Assembly: GCA_965248815.1 (NCBI GenBank) | Contig: CBDFKK010000008.1 | Coordinates: 2,976,001 to 3,040,000 of the forward strand | Reading direction: 5' to 3' | DNA length: 64,000 bases | Source of the DNA: CBDFKK01 sp965248815 | GTDB taxonomy: Bacteria > Pseudomonadota > Alphaproteobacteria > SMXP01 | In this document: positions 8,944 through 18,300 of the stretch, in pieces | How positions within the stretch are numbered: position 1 is the stretch's first letter | Layout: each line of letters begins with the position of its first letter | Made by a program: the position numbers and the translations under genes | The notes under the pieces: model-generated | What the model saw: only the letters and a program-made list of their open reading frames with translations | What the model was told of the DNA's origin: nothing | Database searches by the model: none

Positions 8944-9954
8944 ATGCACATCGACATCATTTTGGATTCTCATTTAAGCCCAAATGAGCTGAAGGAACTT
9001 GGGGTTCTTGCAGAGGAAAATGGCATCCGCGGCATTTGGAATTCGAGCTATCTCGACGGGCGCGAACCCTTCACCAATATGGCGGCATTGGCAGCCGCAA
9101 CAAGCAAGATTCGGCTTGGCCCGATTGCACTCAACGCTTACGAACAACATCCGTTCCGTGTTGCCATGGGCTTATTGACGTTCAATGAAATCGCCGGCGG
9201 CCGGGCGCAAACTGTAATCGGCGGCGGTGGCGAAGTTGTTATGGCGCTTGGCGTACCGTTTGAAAAACGTGTACGCGTCGTGCGCGAATGTCTCGAAATG
9301 GTGAAAGGCGCGTCAGGTGAGCGGCCGTTTACCTATGAAGGTGAGCTCTATCAAATCAAGGACTACGATCCCTATTGGGCGACAGCTCCCGCCCCCCTCG
9401 TTTACGCCGCCGCTAATCGGCCTCAAATGTTATACATGTCGGCAGGCATCGCCGATGGCATAATGATGAGCGATCTTTCGCCGACGCTTTCAAAGGGCGC
9501 GATCGACATCGTTATGAAGCGATTGAAAAAAGTGGATCGCGATCCCGCGGACTTTCGGATCAATAACTTTATGGCGTGGTACGTCTACGATGACAAGGAA
9601 GAAGCGCGGAAGGAAGCCAAACGATGGATCGGCTTTCGCGCCATGTTTCGTAAATACATGATGGAAGAAATCATCAGCGACGATGAATTCGATATCCTTA
9701 TAGCTCATATGCCGCAAATATATGAGATGTCTGTAAGGGGAACGGATTCAGTAGAGGGCGTACCGGACAGTTTACTCGACGTGTGTGTCGATAAACTGAC
9801 ACTGACAGGAGATGTCAACGACTTGGATCACATTATTGAGCATCTTCACGAGCTCAAGCAAGTCGGCATAACTGAACTGTCGCTCGAGCTTCGCAAACAT
9901 GTGCCCCAATCGATTAAGCTGATTGGCGAGCGCGTTATCCCGGCACTGAGATAG
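8944..9954 (+). CDS. LLM class flavin-dependent oxidoreductase (luciferase-like)
   Basis: The start ATG at 8944 is chosen for its strong Shine-Dalgarno AGGGAGG; an in-frame ATG 19 codons upstream has none. The product has 336 residues and a bacterial luciferase-like TIM barrel. Typical blocks are IRGIWNSSYLDGREPF, TSKIRLGPIALNAYEQHPF and NEIAGGRAQTVIGGGGE, followed by a segment with the flavin-site pattern (LVYAAANRPQMLYMSAGIADGI). Such enzymes use reduced F420 or FMN to oxidise or hydroxylate small organic molecules; which cofactor is used is not evident. It is followed 26 bases later by a small DUF4345-like membrane protein, probably in the same transcript, and is divergent from the histidine kinase. 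Confidence 0.85.
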   Translation: MHIDIILDSHLSPNELKELGVLAEENGIRGIWNSSYLDGREPFTNMAALAAATSKIRLGPIALNAYEQHPFRVAMGLLTFNEIAGGRAQTVIGGGGEVVMALGVPFEKRVRVVRECLEMVKGASGERPFTYEGELYQIKDYDPYWATAPAPLVYAAANRPQMLYMSAGIADGIMMSDLSPTLSKGAIDIVMKRLKKVDRDPADFRINNFMAWYVYDDKEEARKEAKRWIGFRAMFRKYMMEEIISDDEFDILIAHMPQIYEMSVRGTDSVEGVPDSLLDVCVDKLTLTGDVNDLDHIIEHLHELKQVGITELSLELRKHVPQSIKLIGERVIPALR

Positions 9955-9980
9955 ATTTTCTAATTGCAGGAACGAGTGAA

Positions 9981-10388
9981 ATGCTTTTGTGGATCGCCCG
10001 CATATTTCTCGCACTCGACGCCTTGATCTTTGTCTTTGTCGGCCAGATCCTTTTAACCCAACCCATGCTCATGGAAAATCTGGGATTCGAACTGATATCG
10101 CCCACCGGCATAACGGCCATTCGCACTTGGGGCGGCTTCTTTCTAGGAGTTGGTGCGATCGGTTTGATCGCCGCAAGCCGGAAAGCGTGGGCCGTTCCAG
10201 GTCTATTTATCGTTCTCATCATGGGGGGACTGGTCGTCATTGCGCGCATTGCCGGCATTGCCATTGATGGTGCTGAGGCGACGCAATGGAGTGAACTTCA
10301 AGACGAAAGTCTTGGGCCCATCCTCGCCACATTGGGGCTCATTTTTGCAGGACTGCACAACAGGCGCCCCCGAACAGCCCGTGATTAA
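9981..10388 (+). CDS. Small four-helix membrane protein (DUF4345-like)
   Basis: A protein of 135 residues with four predicted membrane helices at about 3-24, 45-65, 70-95 and 112-128. The sequence AIRTWGGFFLGVGAIGL matches the 'R-x-x-GG-x-x-x-G-x-G' helix of DUF4345 proteins, whose function is not known. The ATG is preceded by AGGAACGAG, a good ribosome site. It lies 26 bases after the LLM oxidoreductase on the same strand. Its 3' end overlaps the stop of the convergent SDR gene by four bases. Confidence 0.7.
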   Translation: MLLWIARIFLALDALIFVFVGQILLTQPMLMENLGFELISPTGITAIRTWGGFFLGVGAIGLIAASRKAWAVPGLFIVLIMGGLVVIARIAGIAIDGAEATQWSELQDESLGPILATLGLIFAGLHNRRPRTARD

Positions 10389-11173
10389 TTGTCTGGCGTC
10401 ACAGCTGCAAAGCCCTCGTCTTTCCAGCGATCGTTCTTGTTTGCAAGATAATTGAATGCTTCAAACGTCTTTCCCTCAGCATCAGGATTGCTCAGTGAAG
10501 CAACAAGGACTGCGGCCACATCATGTCGCGAAATCTGACTGCCCAATTCAAGGTCACCTTGGTCAAAATAAATGCCGAACTCACCATGAGGGTAATCCTG
10601 AAGGCCACCGGGGCGGACAACTGTGTAGTTAAGGCCGCTGTCGCGCAAATAGTCCTCACCCTTCTTCTTCCACACCAAGACGTTGTTGGCCAAGCGATTG
10701 AGCAAGTGGTCTTCGTGGGTAACACCCGCAGATGACATAAGCGAAAAATGTTTTACGTCGTTCTCTTTTGCTGCGTCCACAAGATTTTTTACCCCGCCAT
10801 ACTCCAAGAACTCCGGAAAATTAGCAGCATCTTTCTCGCCTGGGGCAAATCCGATGGCGCAAATAACATTGTCGACGCCTTGGAGTGCGACGCGCAGCGA
10901 ATCAATGTCTCTGACGTCACCCGCGATCCAATCGTAATCTTCGCCGGTTTTTTCCTTGGCACGCGCAGCGTCGCGGGTCAACGCGCGTACGTCATAACCG
11001 GCCTCAACGAATTGCGCGACTATGAACCGACCCGTACGGCCGCTCGCGCCCGCCACAAGAACCGTTTGCCCCGCGCTCGCTTCGTCGCTTTGCGCCAACG
11101 CTGGCGACGCTCCGGCGACAGCAATTGCGGCAAAAACGAGCGTAATCGAAAAAATACGACCAATGTCGCGCAT
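10385..11173 (-). CDS. NAD(P)-binding SDR/NmrA-like protein with Sec signal peptide
   Basis: The start ATG at 11173 has GGAG at a suitable distance and yields a clear signal peptide (MRDIGRIFSITLVF... ending ASPALAQS, about 28 residues). The mature 234 residues are an atypical SDR of the NmrA/SDR_a5 kind: VLVAGASGRTGR is the dinucleotide-binding GxxGxxG loop, with DYDWIAGDVRD, NVICAIGFAPG and SLMSSAGV further on. Such proteins bind NAD(P)H as redox sensors or reductases in the cytoplasm. A cleavable export signal ahead of an NAD(P) fold is unusual because the periplasm has no known dinucleotide pool. It lies 37 bases after the FAD oxidase gene on the same strand, suggesting a joint redox function. 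Confidence 0.85.
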   Translation of the reverse strand: MRDIGRIFSITLVFAAIAVAGASPALAQSDEASAGQTVLVAGASGRTGRFIVAQFVEAGYDVRALTRDAARAKEKTGEDYDWIAGDVRDIDSLRVALQGVDNVICAIGFAPGEKDAANFPEFLEYGGVKNLVDAAKENDVKHFSLMSSAGVTHEDHLLNRLANNVLVWKKKGEDYLRDSGLNYTVVRPGGLQDYPHGEFGIYFDQGDLELGSQISRHDVAAVLVASLSNPDAEGKTFEAFNYLANKNDRWKDEGFAAVTPDN

Positions 11174-11210
11174 TGAAGTAACTCCAATTCGAATAATTAG
11201 GAATGAGCGC

Positions 11211-12800
11211 TCAACTAAGACCAAGCGCGCCCGGATTGATCAAGCCTTCGGGATCGGTCTCAGCCTTGATCGCTTTGAGAATTCGCGCTGTATTCGGATC
11301 AAGCATGGACATATAGGGATAGGTCTTCCCGATTTGGTTGAAAGCCGCACCTTTCTCCGCCAACAAATCGACCAACTTAGCGCGCAGATCATCTACAAGT
11401 GCGCGGGCTTCAGGATTGGGCTTATGCCGCTCGAGCTTTTTCAAATGGCTTGGTTCAGGTGTGCGTTCATGCAGCGGTAGCCACTCATCGAACCAACGAA
11501 ACACAGGCTCAAAACTGAACGCATGAGTAGAAATGGCGATCAGGAGTCTGCTCATCTTGACGCCCTTGCTTGCCATCTCGTCCCGATAGGGCTCAAAGAA
11601 TTCATCAACCGCACGAATGAGATCATGGGCATCCGAGTGAGCTACTTTTGCGTTGATCGCAGCCCAGCGCTCTCCGTCCGGTCCCAAAATGCCGTTTAGT
11701 GGCGGGAACGGGTTGGCGCGTGCCGCTTTGGGAATTGAATTCTCGATCTCTTCACCACCGTGGTTTTTGGCGATTTGCCGGCAGATATCGAGATCCGTCT
11801 GAACGCTCGCCTCGCAGCGGCCTGCACAAACTACATGAAGCGAGTACACATCGCCGTCGATAAAACTTCGCCCTGCGGCGACAAGTTTGGCACCCTCTTT
11901 TATACCTTTGGCCAAACTCGATTGGCCTTTGACGACACCAGCTAAAGTTTTGAGGTCTTCTGTAAAGCCAAAACTCTCCAAATTCTTAGCCGTCGTTTCC
12001 GGATCAAATACGTAGGCCTCCTCCACAGCGCCGCTGCGACCGGCGCCAGACAGAGCATGGGCGGCCGCTTCAATTCCTTTAAACGTAAACGAGGCGTAAT
12101 CCGTGTGGGGTGGCTTTTGCATCAAACGAAGAGTTGCTTGAGTTTTCAAGCCAAGAGCGCCCGTGTCATGAACGAACAGACCCGTAAAATCCGGACCATA
12201 CGAACGGTAGAAGGGTTTGGACACATTCTTGAAAGCGGCCTGACCGGTCTTAACAATCGTGCCGTCCGCTAACATGACTTCAAGACCCAATACAGTTTCA
12301 GCCGAAGTACCGTATCGTCCAGTCCCCATAAACAATGCGCCGTTTGAGAGACCGCCGCAAACCGTCGCCTTTGAACCCGAAAATGTTCCAAAAAAAGGTA
12401 GCCTCAGCCCTCGCGGCGTCAACTCCTCGTAAATTTGCTTCCACGTCACGCCAGCTTCTACGGTGATATACATGTCCTCTTCATTGACCTCGAGAATTCG
12501 GTTGAGATGAGACATGTCAACTGTGATGCTGGCTTCGCGCGTGGGTATGTAGCCGCCGGTGTAAGACATGCCGCCTCCGCGCGGAAATACCGCAAAGCCT
12601 TCCCGCGTCGCAAAGGACACTGCTTTTGCTAATTTGTGTTTGTCTGTAGAGCTAATGACGGCCGCACAAGTTATGCCCGACGAATAGACGTCACTCGAGT
12701 AAGCGCGGCGTTCGACCTCGTCGGTAATCACGTTTTCCGATCCAAGGATGCTTTGCAGCTCTTCAATGAGGTGAGAGTTGGTGCGGGACTGTTCGTTCAT
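11211..12800 (-). CDS. FAD-binding oxidase/dehydrogenase of the GlcD / vanillyl-alcohol oxidase type
   Basis: A protein of about 529 residues from ATG at 12800; an ATG 20 codons further out is possible. The N-terminal FAD_binding_4 (PCMH) domain has the phosphate loop FPRGGGMSYTGG, then VTVEAGVTWKQIYEEL-type sequence and CGGLSNGALFMGTGRYG. The C-terminal FAD-oxidase_C domain runs to LIAISTHAFSFEPVF and closes with ETDPEGLINPGALG, the family's usual end. These enzymes oxidise 2-hydroxyacids, phenols or alkyl-glycerone substrates. No Fe-S or cytochrome subunit follows, so the acceptor may be O2 or a soluble carrier. The SDR-like gene follows at 37 bases and is probably co-transcribed. Substrate unknown. 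Confidence 0.85.
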   Translation of the reverse strand: MNEQSRTNSHLIEELQSILGSENVITDEVERRAYSSDVYSSGITCAAVISSTDKHKLAKAVSFATREGFAVFPRGGGMSYTGGYIPTREASITVDMSHLNRILEVNEEDMYITVEAGVTWKQIYEELTPRGLRLPFFGTFSGSKATVCGGLSNGALFMGTGRYGTSAETVLGLEVMLADGTIVKTGQAAFKNVSKPFYRSYGPDFTGLFVHDTGALGLKTQATLRLMQKPPHTDYASFTFKGIEAAAHALSGAGRSGAVEEAYVFDPETTAKNLESFGFTEDLKTLAGVVKGQSSLAKGIKEGAKLVAAGRSFIDGDVYSLHVVCAGRCEASVQTDLDICRQIAKNHGGEEIENSIPKAARANPFPPLNGILGPDGERWAAINAKVAHSDAHDLIRAVDEFFEPYRDEMASKGVKMSRLLIAISTHAFSFEPVFRWFDEWLPLHERTPEPSHLKKLERHKPNPEARALVDDLRAKLVDLLAEKGAAFNQIGKTYPYMSMLDPNTARILKAIKAETDPEGLINPGALGLS

Positions 12801-13215
12801 CGCGAAACCTATAGCTTGGGATTTTGAGTGAAAATAGTTTGGAAATTCCGCCTCTATCAATATGTGGCCAACGATTGGCTGGCCTGACAGCTTAGCAGAT
12901 CACAAACTTGATGAGTGATGGAGAGTACGGCCTTTGACTAGAAAAACCGCCCCTTGAAATCAAAGCGCGGCCTGACGACAAAGCCGACTCACTAGATGCA
13001 ATCGATGACCCAAATCTTACTTGACGCCTAGAATGCAAGTCCGCTTGTAAAAGCCGCAACCGATGCACCCAATAACAACGCCAGCACCATCGCAATTATA
13101 ATAGGCATACTGTTGCACTCACGCTTCGTACGCTCCCCAGGGACGACCCTAACATGAATTAAGCGAGAGCGTTAGCTCTATCGCCTACTTAGACTTGCGG
13201 AAGGCGCGAGCAATA
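12801..13215. other. Intergenic region with one possible tiny ORF
   Basis: This stretch of 415 bases separates two reverse-strand genes. The only coding-like signal is a 26-codon reverse-strand frame at 13028-13108, described separately. I see no clear terminator or promoter. Confidence 0.5.
13028..13108 (-). CDS. Possible 26-aa single-pass membrane peptide
   Basis: The frame opens with ATG at 13108 and ends in TAG. It encodes MPIIIAMVLALLLGASVAAF and six more residues, a near-perfect single transmembrane helix with a Ser/Thr/Gly tail. Its composition is what small membrane proteins look like, but there is only a weak GAG upstream and nothing else supports translation. Treat it as a candidate. 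Confidence 0.25.
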   Translation of the reverse strand: MPIIIAMVLALLLGASVAAFTSGLAF

Positions 13216-15327
13216 TCAGTGCGGCTCACGCAGGCGAATATTCGCTTTAGCGCTGCGCCCGAGCGCATCAACGACGACAACTTCGGCAAAACCAAGCCCT
13301 TCAGGCTGCCAGAAAGTCGTCTCCAAAAAGGCGGTTTGTGGAAGAATGTCACCGTTAACCAGCCAGCGGAGAGGCCGGGCGCCTCCGACCGCTTTCAAAG
13401 CGAGCGTCGCGTCCTCCCCCGCCCGGGAAAGCGCAACCGTGACGCCATTGGCCGGAAACCGAATGACCGGTGGCGGTGGTGTCTTTTCTGAGCGCGCCGT
13501 TTGGGAAACTTCTCGCGCGCGGAAACGATGCATATTCGCCGGTAGCTCCCTCCGGTCATTCACCTTTAAGGCGTTTTCAGGACGCGGCAAAAATGATCTC
13601 GATTCCGCCGGCAAGAGATCAAAAACGCGCAACAAGATCGGCGCGGCGGTATTGCGGCCAAAGTATCTCGGGCGTGCGCTGCCATCGGCTCGGCCGGCCC
13701 AGACGCCAACTGTATAGCTACCTGAGTAGCCAGCCGACCAGGCATCTCGAAACCCGTAAGACGTACCGGTCTTGAAAGCTACGTGCCGCCACCGATCAAT
13801 GCCAAACCGTTGTGCCCAACCGTCAGGCATTGGGCTGCCGCGCAAAATTTCACTGACGTACCATGCAGCCGCCTGGCTGATAAGCTGTCGCGGTTGTTTG
13901 GGTGTGTCGTAGTCAGAAATAGTTACAGGCGCCATTTCGCCGCCATTGGCTAATATCGTATAGAGAGATGTGAGGTCCAAAAGGCTGATGCCGACGCCGC
14001 CAAGGGCGAGCGGAAGCGAAGGCGCTGTCCCCGCGCGTGCATAAGATAGGCGCGCGCCCGCGTCGCTAAAGGAGGAAGAAAGCCGAACTGGACCAACTCG
14101 GTCCAACAAAGCCACCGCAGGTACGTTCAAAGATTGACGCAGAGCTTGGCGCAGCGACACCGTGCCTTGATAATTGCGATCGAAGTTTTGCGGGGCATAA
14201 TCCCCAAACACCATGGGCCGGTCTTCGATGAGCGTCTCGGGATGTACCGTAAGATCATCGAAGGCAAGGGCGTAGATAAAGGGCTTTAGGGCTGATCCCG
14301 GAGACCGCGCAGCGCGAGCCAAGTCCACTTGGCCGGCCGGCGCCCAGAAGTCGCCACCCCCCGCATAGGCGATTAAGTCACGAGACACGTTCTCAATGAT
14401 AACGACAGCAATGCTCGCACCATCGTCATACCATTCAGACTCAGACCGAATGACCTCTTCCAGCGCTTTCTGTACATTGCCATCAATTCGAGTGCGGACG
14501 ATCGGGCCATCGTGTTCTGTCGCGAGATGACGTGCAAGCCGCGGTGCCAGCAAAGGAAACGGCAGCCTCGATCTCGGTATACGCTCGCCTAACGCCTCTC
14601 CCGCTCTTCCGGAAGAAATGAAATGCCGGTCGAGCAAACTGGCAATAACTTTTGCCCGGCCTTCTTTGGCTGCAATGTGATTGCGGTCCGGCCGCTGGCG
14701 CTCGGGCGATTGCGGCAGAGCCACCAACAACGACGCCTCCGCCAAAGTCAATCGCGCGGGTTCTTTTTCGAAATAGCTAAGACTCGCTGCTCGAACGCCT
14801 TCCAAGTTACCGCCAAAAGGCGCAAGCGTGAGGTAAAATTCGAGGATTTCATCCTTGTCGTAGTGCGCTTCCAACTGCATCGCACGCGCGATCTCGATCA
14901 TCTTTGAGCGCAATGTACGCGGTCGCGGCTCGAGTAGGCGGACAGTTTGCATCGTCAGCGTCGACGCACCGGAAATGACACGGCCGTTGACCGCCCATTG
15001 CGCTACCGCTCGAGTGAGCGCAAGCGGATCGACACCCCAATGGCGATCAAATCTTTTGTCTTCGTAGGCTTTCAGCATTTCCAAATAGTGAGGATCGACG
15101 TCAGCCCGTTCTACCGGCAAGCGCCATTTGTCGTCGTCACTCAAAAAAGCCCTGAGAATCTGTCCGTCTTTATCGACGACGACGGTAGACACATCGCGAA
15201 ACCTTGCGAGGCTAGGCGGATAGAGTCGATCACCAAGAAGAAGCGCACCGGCAAGCCACAACGCAAAACCGCCCAGCCCGAAGGCCCAACGGCTCCGCGC
15301 TAAGTATTTGATGACGCCGGTCTTCAC
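13216..15327 (-). CDS. pbpC: Penicillin-binding protein 1C (bifunctional transglycosylase/transpeptidase)
   Basis: A 703-residue membrane-anchored enzyme that polymerises and cross-links peptidoglycan in the periplasm. The N-terminal membrane helix is at about 13-32. The GT51 transglycosylase has EDKRFDRHWGVDP near residue 90 and TLTMQTVRLL. The transpeptidase has the acyl-Ser in SPGSALKPF near 340 and KTGTS near 519. A C-terminal BiPBP_C domain follows the linker (PPPVIRFPANGVTVALS onwards) and marks this as PBP1C rather than 1A or 1B. The GTG start overlaps the stop of the alpha-2-macroglobulin gene by one base (TAGTG), so translation is probably coupled. The same pairing is known in E. coli (yfhM-pbpC). 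Confidence 0.95.
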   Translation of the reverse strand: MKTGVIKYLARSRWAFGLGGFALWLAGALLLGDRLYPPSLARFRDVSTVVVDKDGQILRAFLSDDDKWRLPVERADVDPHYLEMLKAYEDKRFDRHWGVDPLALTRAVAQWAVNGRVISGASTLTMQTVRLLEPRPRTLRSKMIEIARAMQLEAHYDKDEILEFYLTLAPFGGNLEGVRAASLSYFEKEPARLTLAEASLLVALPQSPERQRPDRNHIAAKEGRAKVIASLLDRHFISSGRAGEALGERIPRSRLPFPLLAPRLARHLATEHDGPIVRTRIDGNVQKALEEVIRSESEWYDDGASIAVVIIENVSRDLIAYAGGGDFWAPAGQVDLARAARSPGSALKPFIYALAFDDLTVHPETLIEDRPMVFGDYAPQNFDRNYQGTVSLRQALRQSLNVPAVALLDRVGPVRLSSSFSDAGARLSYARAGTAPSLPLALGGVGISLLDLTSLYTILANGGEMAPVTISDYDTPKQPRQLISQAAAWYVSEILRGSPMPDGWAQRFGIDRWRHVAFKTGTSYGFRDAWSAGYSGSYTVGVWAGRADGSARPRYFGRNTAAPILLRVFDLLPAESRSFLPRPENALKVNDRRELPANMHRFRAREVSQTARSEKTPPPPVIRFPANGVTVALSRAGEDATLALKAVGGARPLRWLVNGDILPQTAFLETTFWQPEGLGFAEVVVVDALGRSAKANIRLREPH

Positions 15328-18300
15328 TACTGAGCTTCCGTAACCACGAGCCGGCCCTCATCGGTTCGTGCAAAGATTCGCGGGCCGTACATGTCTTCGA
15401 CGCGGGCGGCAGGCAATACGAAAGTTCCGGGGGTAGTCGCTCTAACTAAGTAGGCGAGCGTAAATCGCGGTTGACGGCGTTCTTTATCTTCAGGACTCTC
15501 GCGGAATCGCGAACCGATATTAAAGGCAGCGACAAAGCGATCGTCGCGCGCTTCGCTCATCGTGGTTGCGGTCAGCGGCGGTAGCCAGAGATAGCCTGTA
15601 TCTTCCGGTTTCAATAGGCCTTCGATTTCCCAGCCTGCAGGCAGGAGATCAAGGGCGATCATTTCACGATAGGTGTCATCATTCATCTGTCCATTGAGAA
15701 GAACGACCAATCGATCATTTTGTTTGACCGAAGACAGATTAACCGGACTACCGTCGAGCGAAAGATAGGATTTGCGCAACGTCACGCCGCTTGACTGTTG
15801 TCCTAGTGGCTCTTTTGGGACACCGGCGAGAGTTACTGTGCGCCAGATATCGCGATCACCCGAGTTTGAGACCGAAACGCCACCGGCCAACTCATTTATT
15901 GACGGCGTAATGAAAACCGGATCGCTGTTACCGGAAACGTCGTATCCCGAAATATCAAGATCCAACCGTCCAGCAGAATCACTTAGCTCGTGAGCAGCAA
16001 AAAGCATCCATGCTTTTTCTTGGGTCGTTGTGTACTCGAGCCGATTGTCGAGATCATCTACAACATCGAACACTGCCGGCAACACACGCGTCTCATCGAC
16101 GGATGCAGCAACAGCGATGACACCGGAAAGATCCCTCAGTCGGGATCCGTAAGGCGTAGGCTCGTAGACTGCCGATTCTTCACCGACCGAAAGCGCAAGC
16201 GCGCGATCGAATGCGAGGCGCGCCCGCGCGCGGTCTCCGATTTCAACCAAAGCCGCAGCTAAGTGCGCAGCACTCAGTGGATTCTCAATGGAGTTGAGTT
16301 CGGTGTCCGCAAAATACCGGAGATCGCCGGCATTCATTGCCCCTTCCCGCGCCAACACGTAGTAGGCGTAAGAGCGCGCCCAGCGCTCGCGGTAACTCTG
16401 GCCCGCCATTTGTCTCAGCCAATTTAGGCCGCGATCAATAGCATCCGTCGCCACAACATGATCTTGCGCCTTGGCCTGGGTCAAGAAATCGATAGCAAAC
16501 ACGCTGAGCCATGCGTTGGCTTCGTAGTCCCAAGGACCCCACATGCCAAAGCCGCCGTTGGGGGTTTGCAAATCAACGACGCGATCGGCCGCTCTCTGTA
16601 TGCGTAACGACAAAGCCTCGTCGGTTTCCAAGCTGCTCAGCAAAGCCAAGTCATTGTAATAAAGCAATGGAAATGCACGGCTGACAGTTTGCTCGAGGCA
16701 GCCGTAAGGATAGCGGTCGAGCCAACGCAACAGCCCAGGCACGTCGGTGCCCCGCGTGCTCGAAATGCTCATCGCTAGAGAAGCGGTGTCGTCATAGAAA
16801 TGCTCGACTTGCGCCGCTGTCAGTTCGACCGTTGCGCCCGGAGCCATCAGCTCAACAATTTCGTTTGAGACCGGCAATTGGGCTGGACGCACTTCGATGG
16901 GCCAATTTCGGTTGATCCGGAAATCATTGGGTCCTTCTAGAATGAGCGATATTGTGCCGATACCAGGCTCAACGCCATCGACGGGTAATTTCAGCAACGT
17001 GCGCTCGTCCTCGGCGAGCGAAACATTCTGAACAAATTCGTTGCTGCCTTCGGTACTGACAGCTTCAATCACAGAAACTCTGAGATTGTAGTCACCCGGC
17101 GGTCCATCAACATTGTGCAATAAGACTGTCGCTTGACTGTTGTCGCCAGGAGCCAAAAAGCGCGGCAGCGTCATATCGGCGACCACGTCGTCACGCACTG
17201 TGAGTGGCCGCTCACCGCTGCCAACTCTTTCTGAACTCATGGCGACGGCCATGAGTCTCAACTCGCCAACAAGGTCCGGACTCGTGAGTTCAATTTCCGC
17301 CTCACCATTGCGATCAAGAGTCACAATATCGGAGAACAGTGCGACGGTCTTGGTGGGCACGACTGATAATCCCGCCCCGCCAATCGCGTCGCCGCCTGCG
17401 CGTATTTCACCCATCGCGCCGTCAGCATCGGTGATAAGGCGCCCATAGTCGTCTCTGATGTCGACCGCCAGACGCCGCTTGCCAAAGTAAAAGTCTTGCG
17501 GCGAAGGTGACTGGAACTTCGTAAGCTGAAGAATTCCTACATCAACCGCAACAAGGGTTACATAAGCTGGTTCACCGGAGGCAAGACCACTAACTTTGAT
17601 CGGGATGCTAATTTTTTGACGAGGGATCACGCGCTCGGGGGCCTCGAAGTCAACGGAAAGCGTACGTTCACTCTGATCGATCCCAAGCCAAGATAATCCG
17701 ATTGAACGGACGGGCCCTTGCGGGCTATTCGGGCCAAGCGGCTTGTAGACATTCACTAAAACGTATACGCCGGTGCCCCAATCTTGTGAGACAGGAATTT
17801 CGACTTGCCCACCGTCTTCGCTCAGGTTGAGCAGACGAGTCTCATGAATGCGATCGCTGGCGACGACGAGCAAAGCCTTGCCGGCAACCGGCGGTCGCAC
17901 GTCAAGCATTGCAACATCGCCCGGCGAATAGGTTTCTTTGTCCAAGCTGACGGCAACACGATCGGGACGTCCTTGCGGCGACGAGCCACCCCATCCCACA
18001 TAGAACCGCACGCTGCTCGCAATTTGATTGTCGGAGTCAGTGACGAGGAGCCGGTATTGCCCCCAGGGCAACACTTGAGAGACTCTTGCAGGCTCTTCTA
18101 AACCGATGTCGAGAGTTCCCGCATCCAGCTCGCGTTCGCGGACAATAACTTCGTACTGCCAGCGCTCATTCACTTGATACCATTGATAATGTGTCTCTTC
18201 GCGAATGACGCGGTAGGAGAGACCCGAGCTGCCCCTCCGATCGCCGAATTTGTTCAGCATCACGATTTCGAAATCGGCGGGTGTATTTTCCCGGACGCGA

